From: UBA7328 sp965247965
GTDB taxonomy: Bacteria > Bacteroidota > Bacteroidia > Chitinophagales > Saprospiraceae
Assembly (NCBI GenBank): GCA_965247965.1
Contig: OZ252053.1
Location: forward strand, 5,394,001-5,458,000
Direction of reading: 5' to 3'
Length of the DNA stretch: 64,000 nt
A model generated the notes under the pieces. It saw nothing but the letters and a program-made list of their open reading frames with translations. It was not told the DNA's origin and searched no databases. A program made the translations under genes and the position numbers. Below are positions 17,978 to 27,345 of this stretch, piece after piece. Every line of letters starts with the position of its first letter. The first letter of the stretch is position 1.

Positions 17978-18447
17978 TATCCAACCTTTGACTCGCCAGG
18001 GTTTAATTTTGTTTTTTTTAGTATCTGCCGTATAGATTCATGACTGATGCTTTCTACATATTCCAATTCTACCATCTTATCAGCCAATAATCGTAAACTC
18101 CACCCTGAATGACCATCAGGAACTTCTTCACATCTTAAGGATAGTAAATGGCTTTCTACCCGACCGTCAAATATCTTTTCTTTTACATATTCTCTTTTCT
18201 TTCCATATAGCGCTGCTTCAAATCCGTGTTCCACAAATCTTTTTCGCATTCGCTCTATTCCATTTATCGTCATTCCATAGGCAATTTGAATCTTTTTATC
18301 TGTCCAATGCTTATCTCCATTCTCATCTGAGGCCAATAATATATAACTCCGCTTGGTCCTAATTGACTTACTATTGGGTATGCTTATTATTCGCTCTAAT
18401 TCACTACGCTCTTCTTCGGTTAAGGTTACTTTGTAAAATTTTGCCAT
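17977..18447 (-). CDS. IS630 transposase, DNA-binding frame (orfA)
   Basis: 156 residues, a helix-turn-helix/homeodomain-like N-terminal half of the transposase (WTDKKIQIAYGMTINGIERMRKRFVE; GHSGWSLRLLADKMVE). It ends shortly after an A8 run, the likely frameshift site giving a full-length fusion with orfB. Confidence 0.85.
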   Translation of the reverse strand: MAKFYKVTLTEEERSELERIISIPNSKSIRTKRSYILLASDENGDKHWTDKKIQIAYGMTINGIERMRKRFVEHGFEAALYGKKREYVKEKIFDGRVESHLLSLRCEEVPDGHSGWSLRLLADKMVELEYVESISHESIRQILKKTKLNPGESKVG

Positions 18448-18579
18448 GATTCTTTTTTTTGTTCATTAATCAAGGCTCTATATTCTCTTTTTGATCAGGT
18501 GGTCACTCTAATCTTTATGCAAAACAACATTCGAAGTTACTTTATTCTTTTTACCCAGATTTATGCGCTTGACTGAACA

Positions 18580-18749
18580 CTAGTGCACCAAGCACGAAAT
18601 ATAGCACCCCTTATACTTGTTCTTTTTCACCTGCATTTCGTTGAAGAACCGCCTCACTTAGCGGAATGCTAAGCTCGGGAACCTTCGCCTCATTCAGATA
18701 AAAAATAACGTCGTCTAAGGGGCACTTTACTTAGTGCTTGGCGCACTAG
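18580..18749 (-). mobile_element. CTAG-bounded MITE, copy 2
   Basis: 170 bases, ends CTAGTGCACCAAGCAC and GTGCTTGGCGCACTAG. Same orientation as copy 1 and very similar inside, apart from the middle (about 18645-18680). It starts at the CTAG that closes IS630 element 1. Confidence 0.8.
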
Positions 18750-18817
18750 ATATGCCTATAAGTATTATGGCTTTCATTTGACCAAAAGAATTTCTGGTGC
18801 ACGGATTAATCAACAAA

Positions 18818-20443
18818 TCAATTCTTATACTTCAAATTATATTCCCCTCTTTTACTAAAACCGTCAAAATTTCTCATGGAGGAGTATCTTGGATAGCTAT
18901 CAAATATCTCACTTCCAAACATTCTTGGATCACCCTGTTTTTTCAGTTCACTATCTAACTTTTCGCGTAAGTCTTTTCTAATTTCATCATATTCAGAATT
19001 ACCAGATAAATCATGGATGCATTCATGGTCGTTGGTAATATCATACAGTTGTTCGGCGGGTCGTTTTTCAAAGTCATTTTTGAAAAGCTCTTTCACCGCC
19101 TCTTCTTCTTTATTTTCCATCATAAAAGTTTTGGATGGAGAATCATCGATATCATGATATCCGGGGTATAAGTTCCTGAACCCTTTTACAAGATTGCGTT
19201 CATCATTTTCTTTGGTTACAGGAAAAGGATCGCCTGCCGGCCATCGCTCGGGATGGTAATTTTTTACAAATAAATACTCCTTTGTCCTTATCGCCCTGGC
19301 CGGGTAGCCCAAATTTTCAGGGCGAGCGTGGGTATGGCGTTCCCGGCCCGTAAGTACAAAGTCCCTGACCGGTTTTTCAGTTGCTTCAGCATACAAAATA
19401 GACGTGATACTCCTTCCAGTCATTTCGGGAATGTCGAGCACACTAGCTATTTCAAGAAAAGTAGGCGCCAAATCGATCAGGCTCACAAGCTGGTCTGTTT
19501 TTATTCCTGAATTCATCCGATCAGGCCAGGAAATTGCCAAAGGCACGTGGGTTCCATATTCCTGCAAGTTTGCTTTGGCGTAAGGAAAGGGCATCCCATT
19601 ATCAGCTGTAACCACTACGAGCGTATTTCGAAGCTGACCTTTTTCTTCGAGCAGGTGAAGCATTTTTGTTAAATGCGAATCGAAGTATTCAATTTCTAAG
19701 GCATAGTCCAAAACATCATTTCTTGTTACATCGGCATCGGGCAAAAATGCGGGTACTTGTGCTTTGCTAATTTGTTTTCCAGAAATAACACCAGATCCAG
19801 ATTGGTATACACGGTGCGGTTCATGCCCTCCGTACCAAAAGAAAAAAGGCTTTTGCACTTCCTTCTCTTCTAAGAAAGCCGCAAAATTTCCAAAATAATC
19901 CCTGGTATTGATACCCGAAGCTGGCACTGCCTTTACCTCTTTATCATTGTATGCAGGCCCAACAGGGTTTCTGATCCAACCATCAATTTCCCAATTGCCG
20001 GGTCCCCAAGGTTTGCCTGTATATCCCAACTTGTATCCTACAGTTTCCAGCAGATCTGTAAAAACCGTAAACTTATTTGGAAATGAGCTCGCATGGGTTC
20101 CTGCCTCTTCAAGTTGCCAGATATTTTTGCCCGTTAGAATGGCCGCTCTTGAAGGGCTGCATTGGGGAGCAGCTACAAAAGCGTTAGTGAACAGGATGCC
20201 GCTCTTGGCCACCCGGTCAAATCCGGGTGTTTTGATTTCCGGAAAACCGTAAATACTCGTATGCGGATAAGATTGGTCATCGGCAATGGCAAAGAGAATG
20301 TTGGGCGTGCTGGTTTTTCTCTTTAAAGGCGTCTTTGGCGAACCATCGCAGGCTATGATGACCGTTGTTATGACCAGGAATAAAAGTGTTGCCTTGCAGA
20401 TATGATTTAAAATGAATCTCCCCAATGTAGATTCAAGAAACAT
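18818..20443 (-). CDS. Type I (FGly) sulfatase, lipoprotein
   Basis: 541 residues. Lipobox VIIAC near residue 32 after a signal peptide. The active-site motif is CSPSRAAILTG near residue 97, whose Cys would be converted to formylglycine. The metal-binding NILFAIADDQ is N-terminal, and VVVTADNG near 285 is the second metal site. Length and layout fit S1-family sulfatases that remove sulfate esters from polysaccharide. Substrate is not readable. It is the likely last active sulfatase of the region. Confidence 0.9.
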   Translation of the reverse strand: MFLESTLGRFILNHICKATLLFLVITTVIIACDGSPKTPLKRKTSTPNILFAIADDQSYPHTSIYGFPEIKTPGFDRVAKSGILFTNAFVAAPQCSPSRAAILTGKNIWQLEEAGTHASSFPNKFTVFTDLLETVGYKLGYTGKPWGPGNWEIDGWIRNPVGPAYNDKEVKAVPASGINTRDYFGNFAAFLEEKEVQKPFFFWYGGHEPHRVYQSGSGVISGKQISKAQVPAFLPDADVTRNDVLDYALEIEYFDSHLTKMLHLLEEKGQLRNTLVVVTADNGMPFPYAKANLQEYGTHVPLAISWPDRMNSGIKTDQLVSLIDLAPTFLEIASVLDIPEMTGRSITSILYAEATEKPVRDFVLTGRERHTHARPENLGYPARAIRTKEYLFVKNYHPERWPAGDPFPVTKENDERNLVKGFRNLYPGYHDIDDSPSKTFMMENKEEEAVKELFKNDFEKRPAEQLYDITNDHECIHDLSGNSEYDEIRKDLREKLDSELKKQGDPRMFGSEIFDSYPRYSSMRNFDGFSKRGEYNLKYKN

Positions 20444-20479
20444 TATTGCGTAAATTTAGAAAAGAACAATGTTCAAAAA

Positions 20480-20614
20480 ATGATTTATCCTGATGTAATA
20501 GTAAGAAATCCGGAGGTAATAATGGGCAAACCTGCGATTAAAGGCACTCGGATAACAGTCGAACTCATTGTTAGAAAAATAGCGGATGGGTTTACTTATG
20601 GAGAAAGAACCTAA
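20480..20614 (+). pseudogene. DUF433 protein, truncated
   Basis: 44 codons read PEVIMGKPAIKGTRITVELI, nearly identical to the N-terminal half of the intact DUF433 gene at 44255-44479. The frame then stops at YGERT. DUF433 proteins are antitoxin-like. The C-terminal half is gone. Confidence 0.8.
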
Positions 20615-20651
20615 CTTTGCAGTATCTTGTTTGTGCTAAAAACTGTTAAAG

Positions 20652-20873
20652 ATGAACGCTATAAATATAGAAACAAGGGAAAAGGATTATTTGATAAGTG
20701 TTGACTAGGATTTGGTTGACAAGGATGTATTGTTTAAAGTTGTTGACAGGTTAAGATTGGAGGCTCGAATCAAGAAAGCCGATTTCCCGGAAAGTATTGA
20801 AAAACTTGGTGATGAAATAAAGGCCGAATGGCGGGAAAGAAATAAAGACCGGATCATTGCGTACTACGATTGA
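20652..20873 (+). pseudogene. Small antitoxin-like protein with in-frame stop
   Basis: One frame from ATG 20652 to TGA 20871-20873 is interrupted by a single TAG at 20706-20708 (EKDYLISVD-stop-DLVDKDVL). The C-terminal part (ESIEKLGDEIKAEWRERNKD) resembles small prevent-host-death-like antitoxins of Bacteroidota. It sits just before a HigB stub. Family recognition is weak. Confidence 0.5.
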
Positions 20874-20880
20874 AAATGAA

Positions 20881-21021
20881 ATGTTGAAACCAATCGTATG
20901 GATTAGTTCATCGCTAAGAGATTTGAAGGAATTTCCGAGACAAGTTCAACGAGAGATAGGATATGCACTATATCGTTCGCAAGTTGGTAAAAAGTCAGAG
21001 AAGGCAAAGGCGTTAAAATGA
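20881..21021 (+). pseudogene. HigB toxin (Gp49-like), truncated
   Basis: 46 codons: KPIVWISSSLRDLKEFPRQV then QREIGYALYRSQVGKKSEKA, the typical N-terminal half of Gp49-like HigB. It stops at ALK, just before the usual GFGG segment. Its TGA overlaps the ATG of the antitoxin (ATGA), so the 3' half was removed by deletion that joined it to the antitoxin start. Confidence 0.8.
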
Positions 21022-21350
21022 GAAAAAACAGCACTAAAGACTATACCGTAGGATCAGGAAATGTATTCCGGGATTTGGGATTTGATAATCCGGAAGAAGA
21101 ATTTACGAAAGTAAAATTGGCCTCAATCATTAATGACAACATCGACGAAAGAGGGCTTACCAAACAAGAAGCTAGTGCCATAATTGGAGTCAACCAATCT
21201 GAAATTTTAGCATTAAAAAATGGTCGCTTAAACGAATTTTCAATCGAAGTTCTATTTTCTTTTTTGAATAAATTGAACCAGCCCGTTGATATAAAAATAA
21301 ATCGAAAGTCCACGACTGTTACAGAGCCGGAAATTCAGATGTCGGAATGA
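21018..21350 (+). CDS. HigA-like XRE antitoxin
   Basis: 110 residues with a helix-turn-helix (GLTKQEASAIIGVNQSEILALKNGR, about residues 50-75) of the HigA type that pairs with Gp49-like toxins. It overlaps the truncated toxin by 4 bases. With the toxin disabled it may only act as a repressor. Confidence 0.75.
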   Translation: MRKNSTKDYTVGSGNVFRDLGFDNPEEEFTKVKLASIINDNIDERGLTKQEASAIIGVNQSEILALKNGRLNEFSIEVLFSFLNKLNQPVDIKINRKSTTVTEPEIQMSE

Positions 21351-21446
21351 TCTTAATAACGAGAACGACCGCTTGCTCGACTGCTCCGATCCGGATTGTT
21401 TTGATTAAAACTAGAATTAGGGCCATAATAACGCGTTACTTATCAT

Positions 21447-23900
21447 TCACCCCCTCAACCTATTCTCATGCCAAACAACTCCCAGCCCCTCACTATTTTC
21501 ACCATAATTTTCTTCACAAATGAGCACGTCCAAATCTCCATCCAAATCTAGGTCAACCAGTTCGACCTTGTCGTATTTGGCAACGTGAACTCCCGAAATC
21601 GCTTGAAAATCAGCTGGTTGCGGATTTTTCAATTTATGGCCGTCCAGCCAGGTGATGCCTGCCTCTTTTTCGCGCCCGGTATTCGTGCTTAACACCAGAT
21701 CGAGTACTCCATCGCCATTGATATCGCCCGCTTCGACAGACTTGCACCGGCCTGTTGTTACAGGAACTTGTATAATGTGTTCGCTCCATTCCCGACCGGA
21801 ATTGTCCTTTCTTTTGTAAATTCTTATGGTCTCATTCGTCCGTTCTGTGACGACGGCTTCTTCCGTACCCTCCCCGTCCACATCGATCATGGTCATGAAC
21901 ATTACTTCCAACCCTTCACAACCGATAAAATGACTTTCCCACTCTTGTTTTTGTGCTTCACCCGCTCCCGGATTTTCGAGCCATCTGGCGCCTTGTAAGC
22001 CAAATTTGCGATCGGTAACTACGATGTCGTCATCCCCGTCGCCATCCATATCCCGGAACAAGATCGACATTACCCAACTCATCGTCGAAATCGGATGCCA
22101 TTTCCAAGCGCCTAAATCTTCCTTGTTTTGCGGAGCTTCGAACCATCCCAACCGACCATTTTTGCCTTTTCCACCAGCTACGAGGTCGAGCCCGTACTTA
22201 CCGTCGATTTGTAGAGGTTGTGCATACATCCAAGGCATTACCGTATCCGAAGCGGGCAATGTAAATTGTTTCCAGTTTTCGGCATCTAATAAATCTCCCG
22301 CCGGGCAGAAATGAACAAATATTTTCTCCGATCGATTCTCAGTGCAGCTCACAATGTCCAACTTCCCATCATTATTCATGTCCGCGAAAACCGCATCCTC
22401 TACATTCTTTGTCTCTCCAACGATCACAGAAGGCCATTTTTGTCTCACCTTATCAAGGCCCGGGTTGATGTATAATTTACTAAAGCCTCCTTCCTCCCAG
22501 CCGGTCACAAAATCGACAAGGCCGTCTTCGTTGATGTCTCCAAACTTGATACCGTCAGCGCCAGTTGAAGAGTTGTCAATAGTATGTTGAATCCAGCTTG
22601 ATTTCTCCGCCATCTTCTTTCTAAAATACTCGTTGTGCCGCATATATGACGCCTTAGCCCATTCCGCGTTGATCTCAGGCAAATGCCTTTCCATTGCTGA
22701 CTTTGTGCCAATCATTTCAGCTTTATCAGCAAGATTCGTCCATTCGTTAGGGTCGGCTGTCCTGTTGTACAATTCTTCTGCGCCGTCTTCATATCGGATA
22801 TACTTGTACTTGTCTGTGACAATGGTATGATTGTTTTGTCCAAATGTCGAGACGGCCGCTTTTTCCCATTTGGCTTTAGGATTGTTTAGAAGGGGCCTAA
22901 GGCTTATTCCTTCATTCATTGCGTTCGTTGGAAGCCCACACAAATCCAACAAAGTAGGATAGATGTCTAGTAATTCTACCGGGCGGTCATTTTTCACTCC
23001 TTTGCGTCCCTGCCTGCCTGCAGGCACGGCGTTAGGAGTTTTGATTATTAACGGCACATTCGTCGCTTCCCGGTATAGGCTGTGTTTAGCAAAAGTTCCC
23101 TTTTCTCCCAATCGATAACCGTGATCCGACCAAAGAATGACTATCGTATTGTCCTTTAGGTAAGGCGGCAACTGCACTTGATCGATGGGATGCTTGTCAA
23201 ACCATTTCTGGGGAACATACCAGGGCACATGGGGCCTTAGAAATCCAACGGTCAAGAAGAAAGGTTTATCGTGATTCTCTTCTAACCGATCCTTTGCCCA
23301 TTGGGCCGATTTGTAATCCGGCATTTTTTCATCTACGTCCGGAAAGGCCGCCCAATCGGTGGAAGTACCTTTTCGATCCCAATGATACCTCTTGCCGTCA
23401 GCAGGTTTTGGGCCAAATCCTTTAACCCTTCCTCCCGATTGTTGGAACACACCTTCAGGGGCATGACCGTGGAAAATCTTAACAACACCCATCGTTTTGT
23501 AGCCATGTACTCCAAAATATTCAGGCAGGAAAGTGACCTCTTCCATGCCTACCAAAGCATCCCTCAAATCATCATCACTAATTTGGCCATAGATTCCAGT
23601 CGTGGATGGCCGAAGGCCCGACATGATTGAAGCGCGCGAAGGACCGCATAAGGAGGTTTGACAATGGGCATTGGTAAATAGGGTCCCTTGCGAAGCCAAT
23701 TTGTCAATATTCGGCGTAAGAGCAGATGGATTACCTCCCATGCAACCTACCCAATCATTCAAGTCGTCGATACAGATCATGAGAACATTGGGTTTCTGCT
23801 CACCTTTGAAGTACTGGCCGTACTTCGGTTGGCAATTCAATGAGCTTAGTGCAATGAGAGCTATTAAGCTTAAGAATAAATTATATTTACATGGTGTCAT
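21447..23900 (-). CDS. Iduronate-2-sulfatase-like sulfatase fused to FG-GAP/VCBS repeats, internally deleted
   Basis: 817 residues. Signal peptide with a Cys (SSLNC) near 23, sulfatase metal site NVLMICIDDLNDW, FGly motif CGPSRASIMSG near 86, GFLRPHVPW, and WSDHGYRLGEKGTFAKH. The C-terminal half has calcium-binding-type DxDGDGxxD strands (GDINEDGLVDF, DMDGDGDDDIV), an FG-GAP propeller. Between QLPPYLKD and NTIVILWSDHG about 70-90 residues of the family are missing, including the helix that normally carries a SFVDAQVG-type block. The deletion keeps frame. A PAGRQG insertion (see 23015) is also present. Activity is doubtful. Confidence 0.85.
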   Translation of the reverse strand: MTPCKYNLFLSLIALIALSSLNCQPKYGQYFKGEQKPNVLMICIDDLNDWVGCMGGNPSALTPNIDKLASQGTLFTNAHCQTSLCGPSRASIMSGLRPSTTGIYGQISDDDLRDALVGMEEVTFLPEYFGVHGYKTMGVVKIFHGHAPEGVFQQSGGRVKGFGPKPADGKRYHWDRKGTSTDWAAFPDVDEKMPDYKSAQWAKDRLEENHDKPFFLTVGFLRPHVPWYVPQKWFDKHPIDQVQLPPYLKDNTIVILWSDHGYRLGEKGTFAKHSLYREATNVPLIIKTPNAVPAGRQGRKGVKNDRPVELLDIYPTLLDLCGLPTNAMNEGISLRPLLNNPKAKWEKAAVSTFGQNNHTIVTDKYKYIRYEDGAEELYNRTADPNEWTNLADKAEMIGTKSAMERHLPEINAEWAKASYMRHNEYFRKKMAEKSSWIQHTIDNSSTGADGIKFGDINEDGLVDFVTGWEEGGFSKLYINPGLDKVRQKWPSVIVGETKNVEDAVFADMNNDGKLDIVSCTENRSEKIFVHFCPAGDLLDAENWKQFTLPASDTVMPWMYAQPLQIDGKYGLDLVAGGKGKNGRLGWFEAPQNKEDLGAWKWHPISTMSWVMSILFRDMDGDGDDDIVVTDRKFGLQGARWLENPGAGEAQKQEWESHFIGCEGLEVMFMTMIDVDGEGTEEAVVTERTNETIRIYKRKDNSGREWSEHIIQVPVTTGRCKSVEAGDINGDGVLDLVLSTNTGREKEAGITWLDGHKLKNPQPADFQAISGVHVAKYDKVELVDLDLDGDLDVLICEENYGENSEGLGVVWHENRLRG
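23015..23026. repeat. Palindromic repeat inserted in the sulfatase gene
   Basis: TGCCTGCAGGCA is a perfect palindrome inside a CCTGCC-rich stretch that adds PAGRQG to the protein without breaking the frame. Similar CCTGCC/GGCAGG strings occur between genes at 42801-42840. Confidence 0.6.
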
Positions 23901-23959
23901 ATTTCTTTTTCACCAAAGTATTTAAATCCTTTGTTGACTTTCCTCTTTGCTCGCACTTT

Positions 23960-24532
23960 TCCTTTAGAGTAGTTAACCAGGATAGTCCGTCAAATGGCCT
24001 TTTCGCGGATGCCAATGGTCTAATTAAAAAGGAATCGTACTTAGATACAGCCATTAGTTTTTTTCCTGCTTGGGGAAAATGTACAACACCGGGGAAACAT
24101 CCTCCCGAGCTCTTTGCTGCTGACCAGACGATTCCTGGTTCCTTGACGAGTCAAGCAGGTACACTTTGGCGAGATCACTATGCGGCAAGATTTGCGGAGA
24201 CTTATTTGTTTAGAGCTGAAGCGCACTTGGGTGCTGGCAATGCACCTGCTGCCGCCGACGATATCAACGTCGTACGAAGTAGATCAAATGCAGAACCGGT
24301 ATCTCCAGGAGAGGTGGATATTGACTATATTCTTGATGAACGTCTGAGGGAACTGCATTTGGAGGTTTTTCGAGCTATGACGTTAAGGAGATTGGGAAGG
24401 ATGGACAGGGCGAGAACGCTCAATCCGATTTTTGGAGCATCTATCAAAGAGCACCACAACTTATGGCCAATTCCATTTAGTGAGATAGAATTGAATACGG
24501 AAGCACCTTTGGAGCAGAATCCGGGGTATTAA
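23960..24532 (+). pseudogene. SusD/RagB C-terminal remnant
   Basis: About 190 codons match the C-terminal part of SusD-type starch-binding lipoproteins: ARFAETYLFRAEAHLGAGN, then DDINVVRSRS, ILDERLRELHLEVFR, and the terminal WPIPFSEIELN with LEQNPGY at the end. The N-terminal two thirds and the SusC partner are absent; the frame runs back into the sulfatase promoter. It marks a former polysaccharide-utilisation locus. Confidence 0.85.
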
Positions 24533-24721
24533 CTTAGCGAATCCGCGGAGCGGACGTGGCACGACAGTGCCACGGCGGAGTTAACCGCGAAAGCGGATGG
24601 GAAGGCCCGATCCAGGGTGGACGGTGTCTGTGCTCTCTAACGACTGAGAAGAAAGAAATACTGTGGAAGTGTCTCCTTCTTTTATTCATTTATTTTCACA
24701 ATACAGATTAATCCCTCGAAT
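24533..24721. repeat. REP-like palindromic stretch
   Basis: CGTGGCAC-GACA-GTGCCACG (24555-24574) forms an 8-base-pair hairpin within CCGCGG/GCGG-rich sequence. No gene is visible. It could end SusD transcription. Confidence 0.45.
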
Positions 24722-25504
24722 GTGAAAACCTCAATATTTATTCAAGTATTTGCAGGTTTTGTTATCAACCTAATTGGCCAAAGCTCGTCAATTGAATCAA
24801 CCGCCCATGAGTGGAATAGCCTGGCCATAGAACAAACAGAGTATGGAGAAAAAAGAGCCATATTTCAAGGAAGATCAGACGGTTTTGATTATGTAGATGC
24901 CAATGCAATTACACTAGGAGGCATGACGTCAACTCATTGGGTGCAGGTACCCAAAGATTTTGAGGAGTTATTAATTATTAAAGAAGGTACTGTTCGATAC
25001 GTTACGAATCAGAAAAGCGAAACACTTGGTGCGGGAAGTGTAGTATTGGCATTTCCGGAAGAGGAATATAAAATTGAGAATTCCAAAGAGACCAAAGCTA
25101 CTTATTACATCATCCGATGGAAGGATCAAAAAGGAGGGAATAGGGCTTATCAGGGAGCATTTCAACCAATTGTAAAAAACTGGAATAATCTGGAGTTTCA
25201 AAAAACTGCAAAAGGTGGGAGAAGAAACGTCATACGTGAACCAACATCCCGGCTCAGTGAATTTGAAATGCATGTCACCACTCTTAATGAAGGAGAGAAA
25301 AGTCATGACCCACATACACATATTGAAGAGGAGATTATTTTAGTGCGGTTTGGGCAGGTTGAAGAATTAATTGATGGAAGTCCTTATCGAGTTGGACCCG
25401 GCTCATTGATTTTTCTACGATCCAATATTCCTCACGGAATTAGAAATATTGGAAGAGGGCAATGCGAGTATTATGCGTTTAAATGGAAAATTCCTAAAAA
25501 ATAG
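24722..25504 (+). CDS. Exported bicupin protein
   Basis: 260 residues from GTG. A hydrophobic leader (about residues 3-20), then two cupin folds: the first near 75-115 (EELLIIKEGTVRYV) and the second near 190-250, with HDPHTHIEEEIILVRFG as metal-binding motif 1 (H, H, E) and PHGIRN as motif 2. The second cupin keeps its metal ligands. Cupins of this type act as sugar-processing isomerases, lyases or aminohydrolases. Substrate unknown. Confidence 0.7.
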   Translation: MKTSIFIQVFAGFVINLIGQSSSIESTAHEWNSLAIEQTEYGEKRAIFQGRSDGFDYVDANAITLGGMTSTHWVQVPKDFEELLIIKEGTVRYVTNQKSETLGAGSVVLAFPEEEYKIENSKETKATYYIIRWKDQKGGNRAYQGAFQPIVKNWNNLEFQKTAKGGRRNVIREPTSRLSEFEMHVTTLNEGEKSHDPHTHIEEEIILVRFGQVEELIDGSPYRVGPGSLIFLRSNIPHGIRNIGRGQCEYYAFKWKIPKK

Positions 25505-25521
25505 GGAAATCAAAAACCTGA

Positions 25522-26895
25522 TCAGCTAGCGGGCGGATTGTCCACAATATGACTGATATCGAGCACATATATCTGTCTGCCAAGCCCTTCGTGCGAGGAA
25601 TCGATAGATACCATCCTACCGTCCGGGCTAAATCTGGGATGCAAATCGATTCGAAAATAGCTGGCATGTTTAAATACTTGTTTCCGGTTTAGATGGGTTT
25701 CCAGTTTGGCGAGATGAATTAATTTTTTTGTAGGCAAATGGTACATATACAGATATATAAATCCCTTCATATTATAGGTGTCCGTGAGTATCCAGTCTCC
25801 ATCCTTCGAAAGAGTAATATGCCCGTTAGGAGCCTGAAAATACATTTCTTTTGACTCGCCGGATCCGTCATCTTTAAACAAAAAATAGCCACGGACAGAG
25901 TCCTGGCCTCCTGGTGGTGTATGCCACCCATTGTCCATGATCCATTCGTCATCGAGCCAGAAATGATGGCTGGGTTCCTTGTACAAATACCGGATGTCAC
26001 CTCCATCGAGATTAGCCGAAAATCCTTCTGTTCGCGCCCGCTCGCCGGGTTTGGCATCCTTGATAAAGAAGATGAACCGCGTACCGGAAGGATTGAACCC
26101 TTCCCGGAAGAAATACAGCGTGCGTTGCGGGTCGATCTCATGGTCTTCGGTGTACATGCGTTTGGCCATTTCTGTTATCGAAACAATGGGTTCTGCCTCA
26201 CCGCTTTGCATATTCATCTTCCAAATATTAACTCCCTCGGGCGCCCATTGGCCCTCGTATTTGTCTACAATGCCCACGTAGTTGGTGCCTCCGTGTTTCA
26301 TGCGTTCAAAGTCGTGGGTAAGCGCTGTCTTTCCATCAGGGGCAACCGAATATATCGGGCGAGGTAAGGTGCGTGTTTCCTTGGTCTGGGTATTGTAGAT
26401 GCGACTTACAAAACTTTTGCCATCGTCTGCTCGGTCGTTCCAAATGATCTCTTCCGAAGAACCGGGAATCCACTGGAGCCGGTTTCCCTGCTGCCAGTTC
26501 CAGGTCGTCGTTTCCCCTATTTTTGTCCATTCATTATCACTTTCCAGATCGATAATGCCAATTCCCCCCCGATCCGTCGGTTCGACATCACGTCCTTCAA
26601 TAAACACCCTTAAGGCGATCATATAACGGCCGCTAGGGTCAAACTGAAGTAATTCTTTATGCATGCAATTGTAAAACCAAAACCCGTGATCGGTCGGCTT
26701 GTCTTCAGTACCTGGTGAGGTAATGCGGACGGCTTCTATATTTTTAGCATCGGTTGCCGCTACAAGCGCTTCGAAGTTATCGTACATCGAATATTCCAAG
26801 AGGCCGGCTTGATTTTTCGCTGAATTGGTACTGGTATTGCAACTGCCTGCCACGATGGCATACAGTAGGATATAGAATTGATAGGAGTGTTTCAT
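25522..26895 (-). CDS. TolB-like/oligogalacturonate-lyase-like beta-propeller lipoprotein
   Basis: 457 residues with lipobox (VAGSC near 19). The body has repeated propeller strands with W/Y-x-x-D pairs (LLQFDPSGRYMIALRV, TLSKDGDWILTDTY, PRFSPDGRMVSIDSSHEG), like the TolB-like fold of PL22-type proteins. HHFWLDDEWI and the C-terminal FRIDLHPRFS could hold metal-binding histidines. An enzymatic role is possible, but I cannot confirm the lyase residues. Convergent with the bicupin gene, 17 bases away. Confidence 0.6.
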   Translation of the reverse strand: MKHSYQFYILLYAIVAGSCNTSTNSAKNQAGLLEYSMYDNFEALVAATDAKNIEAVRITSPGTEDKPTDHGFWFYNCMHKELLQFDPSGRYMIALRVFIEGRDVEPTDRGGIGIIDLESDNEWTKIGETTTWNWQQGNRLQWIPGSSEEIIWNDRADDGKSFVSRIYNTQTKETRTLPRPIYSVAPDGKTALTHDFERMKHGGTNYVGIVDKYEGQWAPEGVNIWKMNMQSGEAEPIVSITEMAKRMYTEDHEIDPQRTLYFFREGFNPSGTRFIFFIKDAKPGERARTEGFSANLDGGDIRYLYKEPSHHFWLDDEWIMDNGWHTPPGGQDSVRGYFLFKDDGSGESKEMYFQAPNGHITLSKDGDWILTDTYNMKGFIYLYMYHLPTKKLIHLAKLETHLNRKQVFKHASYFRIDLHPRFSPDGRMVSIDSSHEGLGRQIYVLDISHIVDNPPAS

Positions 26896-27009
26896 TTTTT
26901 TGTCTTTATTAGTGCACTTTCATGGTATGATAAGGAAGGCCGCTCATGGTTTCGTGCCTGGAAACAATGTACAATTTTTATGTTGCTTTTCAAGAATTTG
27001 TATATTACA

Positions 27010-27118
27010 CTAGTGTACCAAGCATTAAGTAATGAACCCCCTAAACAAAGTTATTTTTCTTCTGATCAAGGCGGGAAAACCGGAGTTATGCCTAAGCATA
27101 ATGCATTCATGTCCCGAC
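27010..27118 (+). mobile_element. CTAG-bounded MITE, copy 3 (right end lost)
   Basis: Begins CTAGTGTACCAAGCATTAAG and carries AACAAAGTTATTTTTC, the GGCGGGAAAACCGGAG box and the CATAATG hairpin as in the copy at 30681. Similarity stops near 27118 and no closing inverted end follows. Confidence 0.75.
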
Positions 27119-27345
27119 ATTCGTCAACGATTTTCTACTATCCAATTATTTTAATATTCTCAGTCCGCTGTTTACTGACACTGCTAGGCTAACAATTTAA
27201 ACACTAAAATAATATATGGCGGTTAACTATTTGTTAATTGGCCATTTAATAAGCTTCTATTCTAGAATAGGGCAAATGAGCCACGAATTCGCTTTGTAAT
27301 TACACTTCATATTATTATTTTACGCCATATTTAATTTTAGTTATT

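Larger units (their letters stand above)
17313..18580 (-). mobile_element. IS630-family element 1 between two MITEs
   Basis: Ends GTGTTCAGTCAA (17313) and TTGACTGAACAC (18580) are inverted repeats and are flanked by TA within CTAG on both sides (17310-17313 and 18580-18583), the usual IS630/mariner target. Two transposase frames lie inside. A MITE abuts each end. Confidence 0.9.
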
